Shown piece by piece: positions 39,914-51,900 of a stretch of DNA of 64,000 nucleotides. How positions within the stretch are numbered: position 1 is the first letter of the stretch; each line of letters begins with the position of its first letter. The DNA is from Todiramphus chloris collaris (taxonomy: Eukaryota > Chordata > Aves > Coraciiformes > Alcedinidae): positions 3,274,123 to 3,338,122 of the forward strand of contig JANVCC010000030.1 in NCBI GenBank assembly GCA_025345505.1, given 5' to 3'. The notes below the pieces were generated by a model. That model worked only from the letters and a program-made list of their open reading frames with translations, had not been told where the DNA came from and ran no database searches. The position numbers and the translations under genes were made by a program.

Positions 39914-39989
39914 CTTGGATGCACTGCAGGGTTCCATCCTCAGCCCTTATTGTAAAGGTTTCACCTGGATTCACTTGAACCAAAAAGAC
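39914..39989 (-). CDS. FNDC3B: FNDC3B second coding exon (exon 3), codons 38-62 plus one base
   Basis: On the minus strand these 76 nt read VFLVQVNPGETFTI then RAEDGTLQCIQ, plus the first base of the next codon (G). They follow directly from exon 2 in phase 0. The human protein as I recall it reads VILVQVNPGETF here, so residue 39 is Phe instead of Ile. This segment is conserved between FNDC3A and FNDC3B, but Thr-Ile-Arg-Ala-Glu-Asp-Gly-Thr fits the B copy. The acceptor is strong: a run of 11 T, then CTCTTGTCAG|GTC (AG at 39991-39990). The donor is a near-consensus CAAG|GTAAGAG (GT at 39913-39912). Leaving the exon in phase 1 is consistent with the known continuation GPAEVPMM. No further exon of the gene was found down to base 1. 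Confidence 0.95.
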
Positions 39990-42900
39990 CTGACAAGAGA
40001 AAAAAAAAAAACCACATTTGTTTCACTGTGAACTTCAAAAATTAACCTTCCCCAACTCAACAAGTGCATTATCTGTAATTTGGGAGAGGTATGGGGTACA
40101 GGGAGGGAACAGAAAGGTATCCCTGGGTACCAGCAGAGTCCACGAGCCCGGAGAGATTTAAAGCCTACCTACTCCTCTAAATTCTGAGAGCTGAAATAGA
40201 AGATGTAAATCAATTGTGTGCAGGTGAGAATTACAGCTTTGGGTTCCACCACCAAACTCTCAACAGTGCATTCCACCTGGCCAAATGCTGACAGCTAAGG
40301 ACATAAATCTTCAGACCACTGGCACATGTGAGCAGAGAGCACATAATTCCAGCATGCAGCACCAAGCCATACTGGGATTTCAGATCCATAGGAATAAAAG
40401 TTTTTTGCAGTGTAAAGGGAGTCAATCCATTACATTTTTAAAGTTTTACCTCTTCAGTCCTACACATAACAGATCTCAGTTAAGACAAATCTAGAGACAC
40501 ACACACAGAGTGCAATAGCTGCACACAGAACCAGGAATAAACCACTGATTTACTATCAAATATATCCTTTTTTTTTTGTTTTTTACATAATCAAAGTATC
40601 ACTCTAGTCTCCTGTTGCTGAATTCTGACGATAATAGTAATGCTACTAGTACCAGGAAGCACCAAAACACCCCCCCATTCAGTGCATGCTGTACTCATTT
40701 TTATTAATTTTTAGCTGTCTAAAATGATGGGTTTAAAATTCATGATTTAGATTTCTTTAATGGAGAGTTTCATTGAGAACTAGGGATCATTTATCCCATG
40801 CCTTTGCTGATGAAACTTTTACTTAAACACTTTAAAACACACTTCTCAACTTTGTACTGTCGGAAGTTCGATCAAAACCTGCATTATACTTGGTATAAAT
40901 TGAAAATTTAGACATGGATATTTTTGGGAAAACACTCTGAATTCAGGTCTGGTCTTTTAGACTCTAGGGCACCTGCATGCAGATCTTCATCATTCAACCT
41001 GGAAAGACAGAATTTGAATTAATGTTGTGTTTCTGAATTCCTCAAACTGAGTGCATAAAATAATTATCACCTAGCTGATCTTTTGAATTCCAGTCATCCT
41101 ATGAAAACCCATTATTCCAGCAACATTTTCAATGCTCAAACTGGAAAACAGAAAACTGGCAAACGAAAACCATCATTTTCTTTGCAACAATAATTTCTCG
41201 GGGAGCACAGTGGATCTGATCCAGCATCCAGAGTACAATAAATGGTTCAGAGAAGATAAGAGGCACAAAGCCATTCTATCCCTAATCTTGGAACAATCAA
41301 CACTGAAGTGACGGCATTTAAATGCTCTTTTGCTATGAATAGCCATGGATTAGCCGCAACAGGATTTGGGCATCAGCTCCACAGAATCCCAGAGCAAAGC
41401 AGTGTCCTTCGGCTTTAAAACAACCACCACCAAACCAGAAACCTGAACACTAAGTGTCAAAAAAATCACAGTTAATATTTCATTAGCGTATTTGCATCAT
41501 GTGTCTAAACCAACAAGCTCTAAAGGTGGTTATTTACTAACAGGCTTCATTAATGGAAACCAGATGCCCTGTCACACCATCACACCTTTGGATGAAGTTG
41601 GTCCAGCTCCTCAAAATATCTACCCTCACTAGACTGAGGTCTCATGTATGAAAAGCTCCATCTTTTCCCAGTTGTGTTTAATGGCAGATATAAAGATTGA
41701 CCATGAGAGATTCCTCTCACCACATGAGGCACGTGTCTACTCCAGTGTTACCAGAAGGATGTGACGTAGAAATTCCTTCTCAAGGAGTCATGACAAAAGG
41801 TCCCTCACCAGCCCAAGTGTCTGTCTGCCTTAGGATACCTACAGTTGTGCTTTGAAAATAATTCCTCAGGCTTCCACAGCAAAAAAAAAAAAAGATCATA
41901 ACTCCAATAACAGCTGTTGCTACTTTACTTCAACCATCATATAAGCATTATCCTTGCCTAATTACGCAGGTTTTTAGTACTAACAAGTTGTTCCATCAAC
42001 AGATTTGTTTGCTGAAGGGCACCAGCCATCACAGCTTTATCTTCCCATCACAAGCTCCTTGGAAGAGCCTGGGACTTATATATAGTAGCTGCTATTAAAA
42101 TGCTATATATATGAAAATAATTCCTTATTGACAGAGCACAACAGCTTCGAGACTTCATATTTACTTACAATAAATAAATAAACTCTCAGCCCTATTTATT
42201 GTCACAATGGGATCAGGTTGGTCAGAAAGTTCCCTGTAGCGTGCTGCCAGATAACAAACATAAGCTCCATTTAGCCAGTCCAATAAAGAGAAGAAAACAC
42301 AAAATATTTTCACCTAGGATCTTGCTTTGAGGTTAAATATCAAGTACATTGGAAAGATAACATTTTTAACTATTAGCCATGCAATTAAACCTGTCAAAAT
42401 TATGCTGCTGCTAGGAAAAAGTGCTTTACTCTGTCAATCAATGACCTGAAGTGAGTTCCACCATGGTTTTCACCTGAAATCCAGTAGAAGTAATGCCAGT
42501 TTCCCAAGCTCTTAAGTAAGGTTTCTTTAGCTTCAGTATTCATGAAATTGTATTTGTGAAATGCTTACAATTTGTACCATCCCATCTCCTAACACTTTAC
42601 AAGGCTGAAAGCCGTAACTGATCTGATTTTATTGATATTTGGCCATTTAAATACATACACAAACACAAAGATTTTCAAAAGAGGTCAATACGCTTGACTT
42701 CCATGAAACCAAGTAGGCTTTCTGTATCTAAAAATAGCAGTCCCAACAGATCCTTACATTTACAGTAGGGTTTTCTTTGTGCTGCAGAAGAAGAAACACT
42801 AACATTTGTAAAAATCATTCGCTTCAGCCAAATATCAGAAAAATTAAAAGCCAAGGACCAAGAAAAGAACCCGAGGCCCTGAGCCACAAAGCTATGCAGG

Positions 42901-45900
42901 GTTTCTCACAACAGTGAAGAAATCAAACTCCAGCTATGGTGGTACAAAAAAACCAAACCAAATCACATGGTAAAACCCAGTAAGTACCAGTGCACAAAAT
43001 GGACTTAAAAATTATAATGTGGGCAAGAACTGCATTGGAATAAAGTACTGTAGCTGTCATTTCCTAATATGTAAAAAAGAAATAAATAACATTAAGTTCT
43101 GAAGATATTAAAAGACATTCTTCTGCACTGATGCTCAAATTAGCCATCTCTGGAGCAGAAGAAAACACTTTGGGGCTGTTGCTGGGGGAAGGCAGCTATA
43201 TCAAGAGCAAACAGGAACAGCTGACGTGTGACTGATGTGGGTCAACACTGGAACAAGGGCTGGACACAAAGTGAAGCTGGTGGGCACACGAGCACACATA
43301 CCCGAGGTGGTCTCAGACCCAGAAACAATGATCAGGATGCTCCTCAGGCAAGACCCTCCGCTTTCCCCCCACCGCAGGCAGATCCCTCCCAGCAGGCTGC
43401 AACCCAGCCCCAGCCTCTCCTCTCTGCCCAAAGCAGGACTGCTGGGGTTTGCTCCCCAAATCCACCACCCAAACCCCTCTGCACTTCCCCCATGCAGCGC
43501 ATGACCCCCTGAGAGGTTCCAATTGCAAAGCACAGACTAATGAGCCGCAGAGTTGAGGTCAAACTACACTGAGTATTAGAAACTGGGCATCTTCCAGCCA
43601 ACGCCCCCGACTTGTCCCAGTTGCCTGGGACAAAAGATATTAATGCACACTGCGACTTCTTTTGTTTATACATATTAAGTATGTCAAACCAATTCAAAGA
43701 TTTTTTTTTTTTCCCACGTCCTCCTAGAGACCAAAACCATATTCTGCAGCCTGGAACGCAGCTTTTCTCTTCTTCACGCAAGGCATCCTCATGAGAGCGC
43801 CTTGCTTCTGAAGCTTTTAATTAACAATCTGAAGAAAGCAATAAAAAGAGTCTAAAGATAACGTCTATTTTAATGAAAACAAGCACAGGCGATCTTTAAT
43901 TGCTCTGTGTCTCTTCCAATACTCATCATCCCAAGTACGCATGTTTATGAGATGGCTACAAGAGGAACAAACTTGAAAAGTCACTTTGAGGCCAGGCTGT
44001 GGGCTGGCAGCATCACGAGGGTGCGGTCGCACGTCTGCAGACACTTCAGCCCAGTTTCAGTCCCTGGCCTTCTCCCATCCAGAGCTGGAGCTTGTGACAG
44101 CTGCGAGTAGGGCATCAGCAGAACAATCCCAAAGGCTTTTTGTTTCCCTAAAAAGTACTCAGATGTTTGCTTCAGCAGTTCAACCCACACGGTGTTGAAG
44201 CCCACCCCGTCCTGCTGTTTCCTCAGAGAAAGCTTGCTATCTTTAATGCACTCCCTTTTGCATTTATTTTGCATTTAAGAATGTTACTATATTTTATTTG
44301 AAGTCGTGTTAAAGACTGATTAATGTTGCTAAGTTGCATAGTTACTATAAATATTTATAATCACACACACACACCCAGTTTGGATATAATTGCTCCATCC
44401 AGACCGAGTTTTCATGACAAGTCGAATGCAAGTCTCTCATGTCCCCCTCATTTATCCAACTCTCATGCCTACTAGAAGCAGAAGGAAAGACTAATCAACC
44501 TGCCAGCAAAGTCTAACACAGCCTTAAAGCTCAACCTCAAGAACATAAAGCTACAGATGTTGTGGGTAAACAGCCTCTCTCACCCAAAGACAGTAAAATG
44601 CTACCTGACAAGGACCATGGGCATGTGCTATAATTTGTTTTGTATTGTACTGATTTACTTATATAAGCACACGGAAGAAAATCCACACTCAAAAGAGGCC
44701 TTCATCTCCTAACTGCTTTGCTGCAGATCCCCTGCGAGTGCAGGCACAGCAGCAAGCTGGAATGCATGGGACGCGATGCCATCAAATGCTTGCTTTAAAA
44801 TATTCCCACTTTGAGACCTTGCTAAGGTCAAATAGCCAACTTGCAGTGCTTTGGCTTATTTACAAGCCAAATGTGGTGAATTTTCCCTTGCCTGGTCAAA
44901 CACACCGTGCTTCATGCAGCTGGGGGCAAGGCATCACGGGCACCAGTGATGGGATCCAGTCACAGGTTACTCACAAATGCTTTAAGTTAATTAAATACAC
45001 TGTATTTCCAATTTCTACAGTGCATAACTTTGGGAATATACTGCATCTTGGGGTGGGGGGGTTGGATCCAACAATAAACTAAATAAATAAAATAATAATA
45101 AAAAACACACAAAAAATACACCCAAATTATAAAATAATAAATAAATTAAAAACAAAAAAAAGAAAACCAAACAAACACCACCACCCCAAAAGCCCCTACA
45201 CCAAAACCTCCCAAACCAGAATAATCACTCAGGTCCATTCTCTACTTCAAAAGATGGTGTCCCAAATTCTGATTAATTTGGAACATGCTACATCTTAAGG
45301 AATATAAAGTGACTTTTCAAAATTAATACTTGAATAATAGTGTTCTGAGCTTAATTATCATTTTTTTACATCTGACAGAAAGTAAAGGCATGAAGTGATT
45401 CTGTCAGTTTACAGTGAGTGCTACTGATAGCAAAGCCCACAAGCGACAGATCTTGAACCCCCAAATTTATTACAAGTTAAACACACCCTCAAGCAAGCAG
45501 AAAAAAACCCCATAAAATAACATTTTTTAGGAAAAAAAAAAATCTGTATATCTGTGTAACAAATTGCTCTGACAAGCAAGAAATTTCAAGATCCATGAAG
45601 TTTTAGTGAAATTTGTGTTTCCCAGCATTCACAAAGCAACATACTTGGGAGAACAGTCTCCCAAATCCCCTCCCCTCTCCCCTACAGGGACATTTCTGCA
45701 AGTATACATATAAAAAAATTCAAGAAAGTATAAAGAAATAACTCTAAATTTTGGCCCCAGGTTCACTCAGCTGCTGCTTCAGGTACAGTACAAAACCCAG
45801 CAAAACACTCTGAGGCTCTTGCAATGTGGTACAGGATGGTACCAAACCTTGTGCCTCATTCCGATGCACGCTTGTCGCCCTTACTCAAAGTGCAAGACCC

Positions 45901-48790
45901 TAAAAGACAAGGACGAACGCCCACAGCACTGTGTACAGTGCCCGGGCTGAAGCCAAACCATCCAAACCCAAGGTTTGGTAAACACACCTTTACAAAGGGC
46001 AGGCAAGCAGAAAGCCTGCTACACTGCTGCAGGTGCACTGAGCCAACCAAGCCGAAATAAAGCCTCCCAAACAAAATGACCCAGAACTCTGCAGAGCAGC
46101 TATGGCACAGCTGGCTGCCCCTCCGCTTCGTACTCCAAGCTTTGGAGAGCTTCAAGTACAGTACCTACAGGAAACCATTGAAATTCTTGGACCAAAAGGT
46201 TAATTATCGCTCCCTGATGCCCCACAGGAGTTACAAGTGGATTAGAAGCAGAAACAGAGTAAGCAGCAGCTTTGGAAGGGACATGAAAGCATTAAATACA
46301 ATCAGCAGCAGTGGAAATTAAGTGTGGGAAACTGGAAGGAAGAAAGCAAAAGGAAAAAAAAAAGAAGTCAGTGCTAGAAATGCAGTTTGGGTAGCTTAGA
46401 GAAGAGGGATTACTGTCCAGCAGGCAGAGACATTCCTAGCTCTGCTCTCCACAGCTCTGCAGCACTCGCCCCAGGAAGGTGTGTTCTGTGCTATTGTCTG
46501 TTTACTGGCAGAACTGCCTCCTGCATTGCTCTCCATCTGGCTGCTGGAAAAGTTAAGGTGTTTTACCAGCTCCAGTCTGCTCTTTTCTATGTATATAAGA
46601 ACTAGTCTTTTGAGAGAAGCCTTTTCTCAAAAGCTCAGTATTTCCAGGTGCAGCTTATAGCAGAGCTCTTCCATGCTGCCAGGGCTGAGGCTTCACACCC
46701 CCAGTAACACACAAATAAGGGTGAGCAAAAGGCAAGTGCACCCAGAGCATCTCATCAGAAGCAAGTACCATCAGCTCCAGCACACATAGCACTGGTCTGT
46801 CTGCTGGACACACTGCAGTCTGGAAAAATCCACATGACTCCCCTCCCACCAGCTGAACTGTGATGCTTTCTTACTGTCAGCTTCAAATCGAGACTAACTA
46901 CACCCTGGAAAAGCACGTGTCCTTATACAACTGTTTGTGTAGTAATATAACCCACAAGTCACTCTTACGTGAATCCCATCTGAAGGATGTTCCTGCCTTG
47001 CAAGTAACTCAGATAAATCTCTTTCAACGCACACGTAACATTTGCTTTACATAGCAAATGACGTTAAGAACAATTAACCTAGTCCATTTGCTGCTACTAC
47101 GTACAAAGATCAAACAAAACATTTATTCTAATTTCATTCTATTTTACAACTGCACTTTCAAAAAGCGAAGACATCAACTAATGCTTCAGAAATAGGATGA
47201 AAACAATAAAGCACGAAGGCAACGAAGCTTTGCAATGTATGAGGGCACATCCTGACTAGAGATCAAAACAAGTCTCTCAGAAAGCTGGTACTCCAACGAG
47301 TACTTGAAGAGGTAAGGCGATGAGGTCTATGGGCATCACCTGATACACAGTTCTGCAAAAAAAGAACCTGGCCCAGAACAGTTCTGCTGAGTCATATCGG
47401 CACAGCAGAGCAAAAGCAAGAAGTAACGCACTTCCAATACATCAGCAATGCTCTTTTCCCCAAAAACGTTACATGAGAAGTTACTTTAAAGGCAATGGAG
47501 GCACCTGCTGAGCCAGGCTGCTGAATCATCACTGATGGGGAAATCAAAGACTGGACTTAGAGCCTCATCTCAAAGGAGGGCTCAGAAGACTTCATTTATT
47601 CTTTCTGTAATACAGAAGGACCCACTGGACAATCTAACCTGAGAGATGGTTTCCGGCAAGGAGGAAAAGGCAGAGTACTTAAGGAACAATTATCCTGTCC
47701 AATAGCAGTAAGACTTTGCCTTCGCTTAAGCACATTAATACTGGACTTAGTAAATCAAGCCATTAAAAGCTTTCTTTTATATTTTTTCAAGTTGAAGCAC
47801 ACTGTGCAGAAATTACTTGGGGGGAAAAAAAAATTAATTGGTGCAACAAATATGTGTATTGTACTGAGAACCCAGATAAGCAGACAGAAGCTTACAAGAA
47901 AAGCAGAAATTATTCTTCCTCTCGAGGCTGGTGTAGCTCAACACACAGCTTAGAGGGAGGAACAAATGAGCGAGGGAATGAGAACTAACAGAATGACATT
48001 TTGTGTCGATTCATGAAGGACAGCTTATTTCTACCTTGGATAAAATGCTTGGCTGAAATGTCTCAAATCAGGAGGGAGCTAAACCGAGTAACGTATAAAA
48101 ATTGCTGTGGTACATGTTCTACAAAGAACCCAAGACTACAGAGAGGTTTGTGAATCTACCAGCTAGCAGCTTGAACCTTCAGGTTCTAACTTCACGTGAA
48201 GGCTCATTATGGTCTTATAATCATTCTCCCTACTTCTGATCAAGCTTATTAGAGAGCATCTCCCAGAAAAATACAAAACTAACTATAAATTTGCCTTCCT
48301 TCAAAGCCCACTCAAAATTCACTTCTTATAACAAAGCACAGGGTGATAGATAGGACTGCGGGGATCAGTATGCTTTGGAAACAAAAATAGCTGACATCAC
48401 ACGACTCTTCAGTTCTCCGTTTCTTTCCTTCTTTCTCTTTTTTACAATCTCAGCATTTAAGTTGTTAAAATCTCATCATGGATAGCAGCAAGATGTCTGG
48501 ACCATGGCTAACACAAGTAAATCATGACACTAACTTTGTACAAAGCCCTCCAATACGTAGGATTTATAGCTGTTATTTCAATCCCATTGTTTTAATAACC
48601 ACATTAAATTTAATGACACACTTAAAGCACCGCTTTTAATGTCTTTCCAGGGTAAGGACAGATTTCTACCTTCCAAGAAATACTCTGCCCTCCCTAGTGC
48701 TAAGGAAAACCATCTTCCCCAGCTTCAAAATCCCTCAGTGTCTCAGAAACAGTTTATTTAAACCAGCTGTTTTCTACAAAGCTCACTGAC
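39990..48790 (-). other. FNDC3B: FNDC3B intron 2
   Basis: This intron is 8,801 nt, from the GTCAGT donor of exon 2 to the TTGTCAG acceptor of exon 3 on the minus strand. I saw no CR1 copy in it, which is notable beside the flanking introns. Its main landmarks are a C/A-only tract at 45.07-45.22 kb and a GC-richer stretch at about 43.2-43.6 kb with open frames on both strands that do not look coding. Confidence 0.9.
45067..45217 (+). repeat. About 150-nt G-depleted A-rich tract
   Basis: The first part is built of aaataaataaaataataat-type units. It passes into acaaacaccaccacccc and ends in C-richer sequence. I count two G in about 150 nt. It lies in intron 2, so the FNDC3B transcript carries the U/G/A-rich, C-poor complement. 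A G7 run lies just before it. Confidence 0.9.
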
Positions 48791-48901
48791 CTGCTGCGAT
48801 CCGTCGCCATTCACGATGTGAGGCATCATGGCTACCTCCCCGTTCAGCAACGGCGGCAGCTCCAGCGGAATTTGGTCGGTCATCATCATTGTGACGTACA
48901 T
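48791..48901 (-). CDS. FNDC3B: FNDC3B first coding exon (exon 2), codons 1-37
   Basis: FNDC3B is an ER-associated, tail-anchored FN3-repeat protein (also called FAD104) linked to adipocyte differentiation and cell adhesion or migration; this is family knowledge. Read on the minus strand, ATG at 48901-48899 opens a 37-codon frame starting MYVTMMMTDQIPLELPPLLN and ending VNGDGSQQ. This matches the N-terminus I recall for human FNDC3B, with a few substitutions near the end. The paralogue FNDC3A has a quite different N-terminus, so the B copy is the right call. An in-frame TGA directly precedes the ATG (48904-48902), so the frame cannot extend upstream. The exon ends in phase 0 at CAG|GTCAGTGAG (donor GT at 48790-48789). 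The acceptor is TTTCTCTTGCAG|GAAG, with the exon starting at 48929. The donor has C at +3, so it is somewhat off consensus. The exon has no signal peptide or FN3 domain; the family's N-terminus is proline-rich and cytosolic. Confidence 0.95.
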
Positions 48902-48929
48902 TCATGGAGAACTTTCCTCAACGGGCTTC
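48902..48929 (-). other. FNDC3B: FNDC3B 5' UTR portion of exon 2
   Basis: These 28 nt lie between the splice acceptor (AG at 48931-48930) and the FNDC3B ATG. A pyrimidine-rich tract and a branch-point-like TTAACTGAT lie just upstream of the acceptor on the minus strand. The segment contains a second ATG four bases upstream of the main start, in another frame (see the uORF entry). Earlier 5' UTR must lie in exon 1, which is not seen here. Confidence 0.85.
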
Positions 48930-51900
48930 CTGCAAGAGAAACATCAGTTAAAGACCCTGGAAAACCCGTTTGTACTTTAGGTCATCACTGGCATCTGCGT
49001 GGATTTTGCCATTAGGTAGCAACCTAAGCAGGACACCTGCTTTCTTAACGGGTGCACGCAGGAACTTGAGGACTGAACGGAGGTTTTAACTACCAGACCA
49101 GAAGCATGGAAAGTTGGCTTTCCATGCAAGACTTCCAAAAAAACAACTAGCCAGATTCCCACTCTTTCCCATGGTTGTAATGCCCAGCTCTCACCACAAA
49201 GCAGAAATAGACAAGTTCCGAGACACTTGGAGGGAGATTTGCTCTGTTCCTAAAAATCAGTGTCCTGTTTGCTACCACAGCTTTTGGAATTACATCATCA
49301 AGATGTTACAGCAGTTTCACTCAATAGCCATGGTTCGAAACACCTTGATTTTCTTTTGAGCTCCCTGTGAACAGTGAGCTGCCACCTATAACACACAGAG
49401 AAGGCACCCAAGTTCCACTTAATCGCGATCCAAAGGATTAAGGTTTCTGCTGGAGCAGGAAGGACAGCACATCCCCAGACTCTGAACACCTTGTGCTGTT
49501 CAGAGGACAACAGATGAGCTCACTGAAGGATTTGCAAAGAATCACGTATCACTTCCAGCACATCCCCCCTCTTTTGGTGAGCTAATTGATGTGATATGTA
49601 AGCAGCACTAAAATCATGGGGAGATTGCTTTGTAAAAACACATCTTGGTTCAGAATTAAGGGTTCCATCACACTGTTTTATGGGGCAATGATCCAGTTGT
49701 TTAGTAAATAAGATGAGTGAGCTAATCACATCGCTTATCTAGACTTCCGCAAAGAACTCCTAAGCAAAGTAACCTGATAGGCCCAGTGCTCATCAGGCAG
49801 TCTCCTTCGCATCTCTTATGCCACAGATTCCCAAAGTCCTCCTGAATAATTTCACACACATCAAAAATTCAAGTTAGACAAATAAATAATAAATACTTTG
49901 ACTTAGGTGACTGCTAACAGCCAGGTAATCAGCCGGCACAAGACCAGCAGAGTATAGAGAGGGCAATTTTTGGCAAAGAGCAACAGGGATATCCCCACGC
50001 ACAAGGAAAATGTTGTGGGATCTCGCATTTACATGGAGCACTTGACTACAGAACCATAAACAGGGAGTTTGTCCTCTGCTCTGAAGAGGACAAAAGGCTG
50101 AGCCAATCCTACCAGGGTTGGAGCATGAGGTTCCACAGAACCTAACACCCCCCTGCCTGCTCTGCCCCCACGTGCTGCCAGGCTTTAAACTAAACAATAA
50201 ATGAATCTCAACTGAACAACTAAACCGATAGTTTAGTTGAAACACACTCACTTGGTTTTCTTCAACCTCTTCCAGAGCTCGTCAAAATCCCATCACCTGC
50301 AGAGCAACGTGATGATCAGAAACATCAGCCTGACCAGAAGCTGGTGCTCCCATTTCTGAAGAGGACTATTTGTGTGATTTCAAAGTGATGGCAGTTCCCA
50401 TGCAGACTCAATCACATCTATCCTTTCATTCTTACCACACCGGCCCCACTAAGTAGTACCAGAAGACTAAAAGTGCATTTGTTTGTCAGCAGACATGCAA
50501 ACTTAGCCATGTTCCTCCAGCCATACATCTCAAGACCAGCATTGTAATTTGACTTAGTACCAAATTAAGCACAACTCTCACAGCTCTCTTTATGTTCTTA
50601 TCCGTGCAAAAACACTTTCCTAATGATCATGCTACCAAGATATAAACGGAGGCAATTTATTTGCATCCACCTTCAAATGAAATCCCTCCTTTTATTTGAG
50701 ACTCAATTGCAGGACAGAAGTTCTCGGGAGGCTTGAAGACAGAGTTGTCAAGACGCTGATACATCCACAGCTGGGCTTCAAGTCCATCTTCTGCCTGCAT
50801 CACTTGCTTCATCCCAGAGTCTGGCAGGGTTTTAGTTCTACTGTCACCATTACCGTGAATAAACTGCCCCGCAGCACATACACCCACGGACTAGGGGCAC
50901 CTGCTAAACACTCCTGTAGCCCCCAGGATCCAGCACAGGTCTACTGGTGACCAAAGCCTCCCTGAATTAGTCATTCAAAGCTCTGGCTCGACTATTACAT
51001 GGGCTACAGAAATGTGTCCGACAGCCCAGAAGCTCCACTCAACACATTTCCCCCCTCAAGTTGTGCAGTATCTGGTTTTGTAGTATCTGGAACTTCTTTC
51101 TAAACCTTTCGCTTCTCGTCACTTCACAGTCTCAGATTTTTGTTTTGAGGAAGATCCAAGTCCCCAGCCAATATCCACAGGTGTTAGCTCTGGGTTGGGG
51201 TGGGGGAAGGAGTGCAGCAGTGCACTTGGAGGTTTTTGAGTCTTTTCTTTCAAATTACGAGGAATAGGAGAACATGTGAGGTTTTGAACTATTTCTTAAA
51301 TGCCTGGGGTTAAAAGGACTGAAAAAAAAGCCTAATTCTGAACACCAGTGAAAACATGAGTTAGCAGCTGTCAACGGAGACAGATTAGTGTAGTCAGTTG
51401 TATCACCAATATACTTTGAGGTACATGTAGTTGTATATCTAATTTTTGTGTGTATACATACATATTCATATGTAAAAGATTATTTTAAAAGAATGCAAGC
51501 TTTGTAGAAACCTTTTTAAACCCATGTAAAGTAATATCCCCTGCCTCAAATAAGTGACACGTTCATCTAGTCTGAATCTGAAATCTCCAGCTTTAACAGA
51601 GTTTACGCGTCACACCGATGCTATTTTCTTAAGGGAAAAAAATGCCAGACTGTAGCTTGAAGCTACATATTTTCCTACTAATATTTCCATTCCAGGCACA
51701 ACAACCAATATGTTGACATTTATTTGCTACATGTCATTATTTAAAGTTTTACAGCTGCATTCCTTTTGCTTTATTAATGGTTTGTCACTACAGCCATGTC
51801 TACACTTGCCTCACTTTAAAGGGAAGAAGGAAAAAAAAAAAGAAGAAAAAAAACCCAAACCAACAAATAAAAAGGGCTCAGTGCTGGTACAATCCCAGAA

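Larger units (their letters stand above)
39961..48905 (-). other. Spliced upstream ORF overlapping the FNDC3B start (47 codons)
   Basis: An ATG at 48905-48903 lies four bases upstream of the FNDC3B ATG (ATGAATG), in another frame. Its frame stays open for 38 codons through exon 2, crosses the splice junction, and ends at TGA 39963-39961 in exon 3, giving 47 codons. An in-frame TGA lies 15 nt upstream of this ATG, within exon 2, so its start is fixed. Both overlapping ATGs have T at -3 and so a weak initiation context. By inference the element could lower or reroute initiation on FNDC3B mRNA; that it is translated is not shown. The peptide resembles nothing I know, so the element is best viewed as regulatory. 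Confidence 0.5.

Noticed and set aside
39743..39955. Plus-strand open frame reaching into exon 3.
   Set aside because: It is antisense to the FNDC3B exon and runs past its donor site; not a gene.
43201..43781. Open frames on both strands in a GC-richer part of intron 2.
   Set aside because: Proline/serine-rich translations arise from C-rich sequence, both strands are open, and there is no recognisable domain or convincing exon border.
48818..49015. Plus-strand open frame over exon 2.
   Set aside because: It is the antisense shadow of the FNDC3B coding exon.
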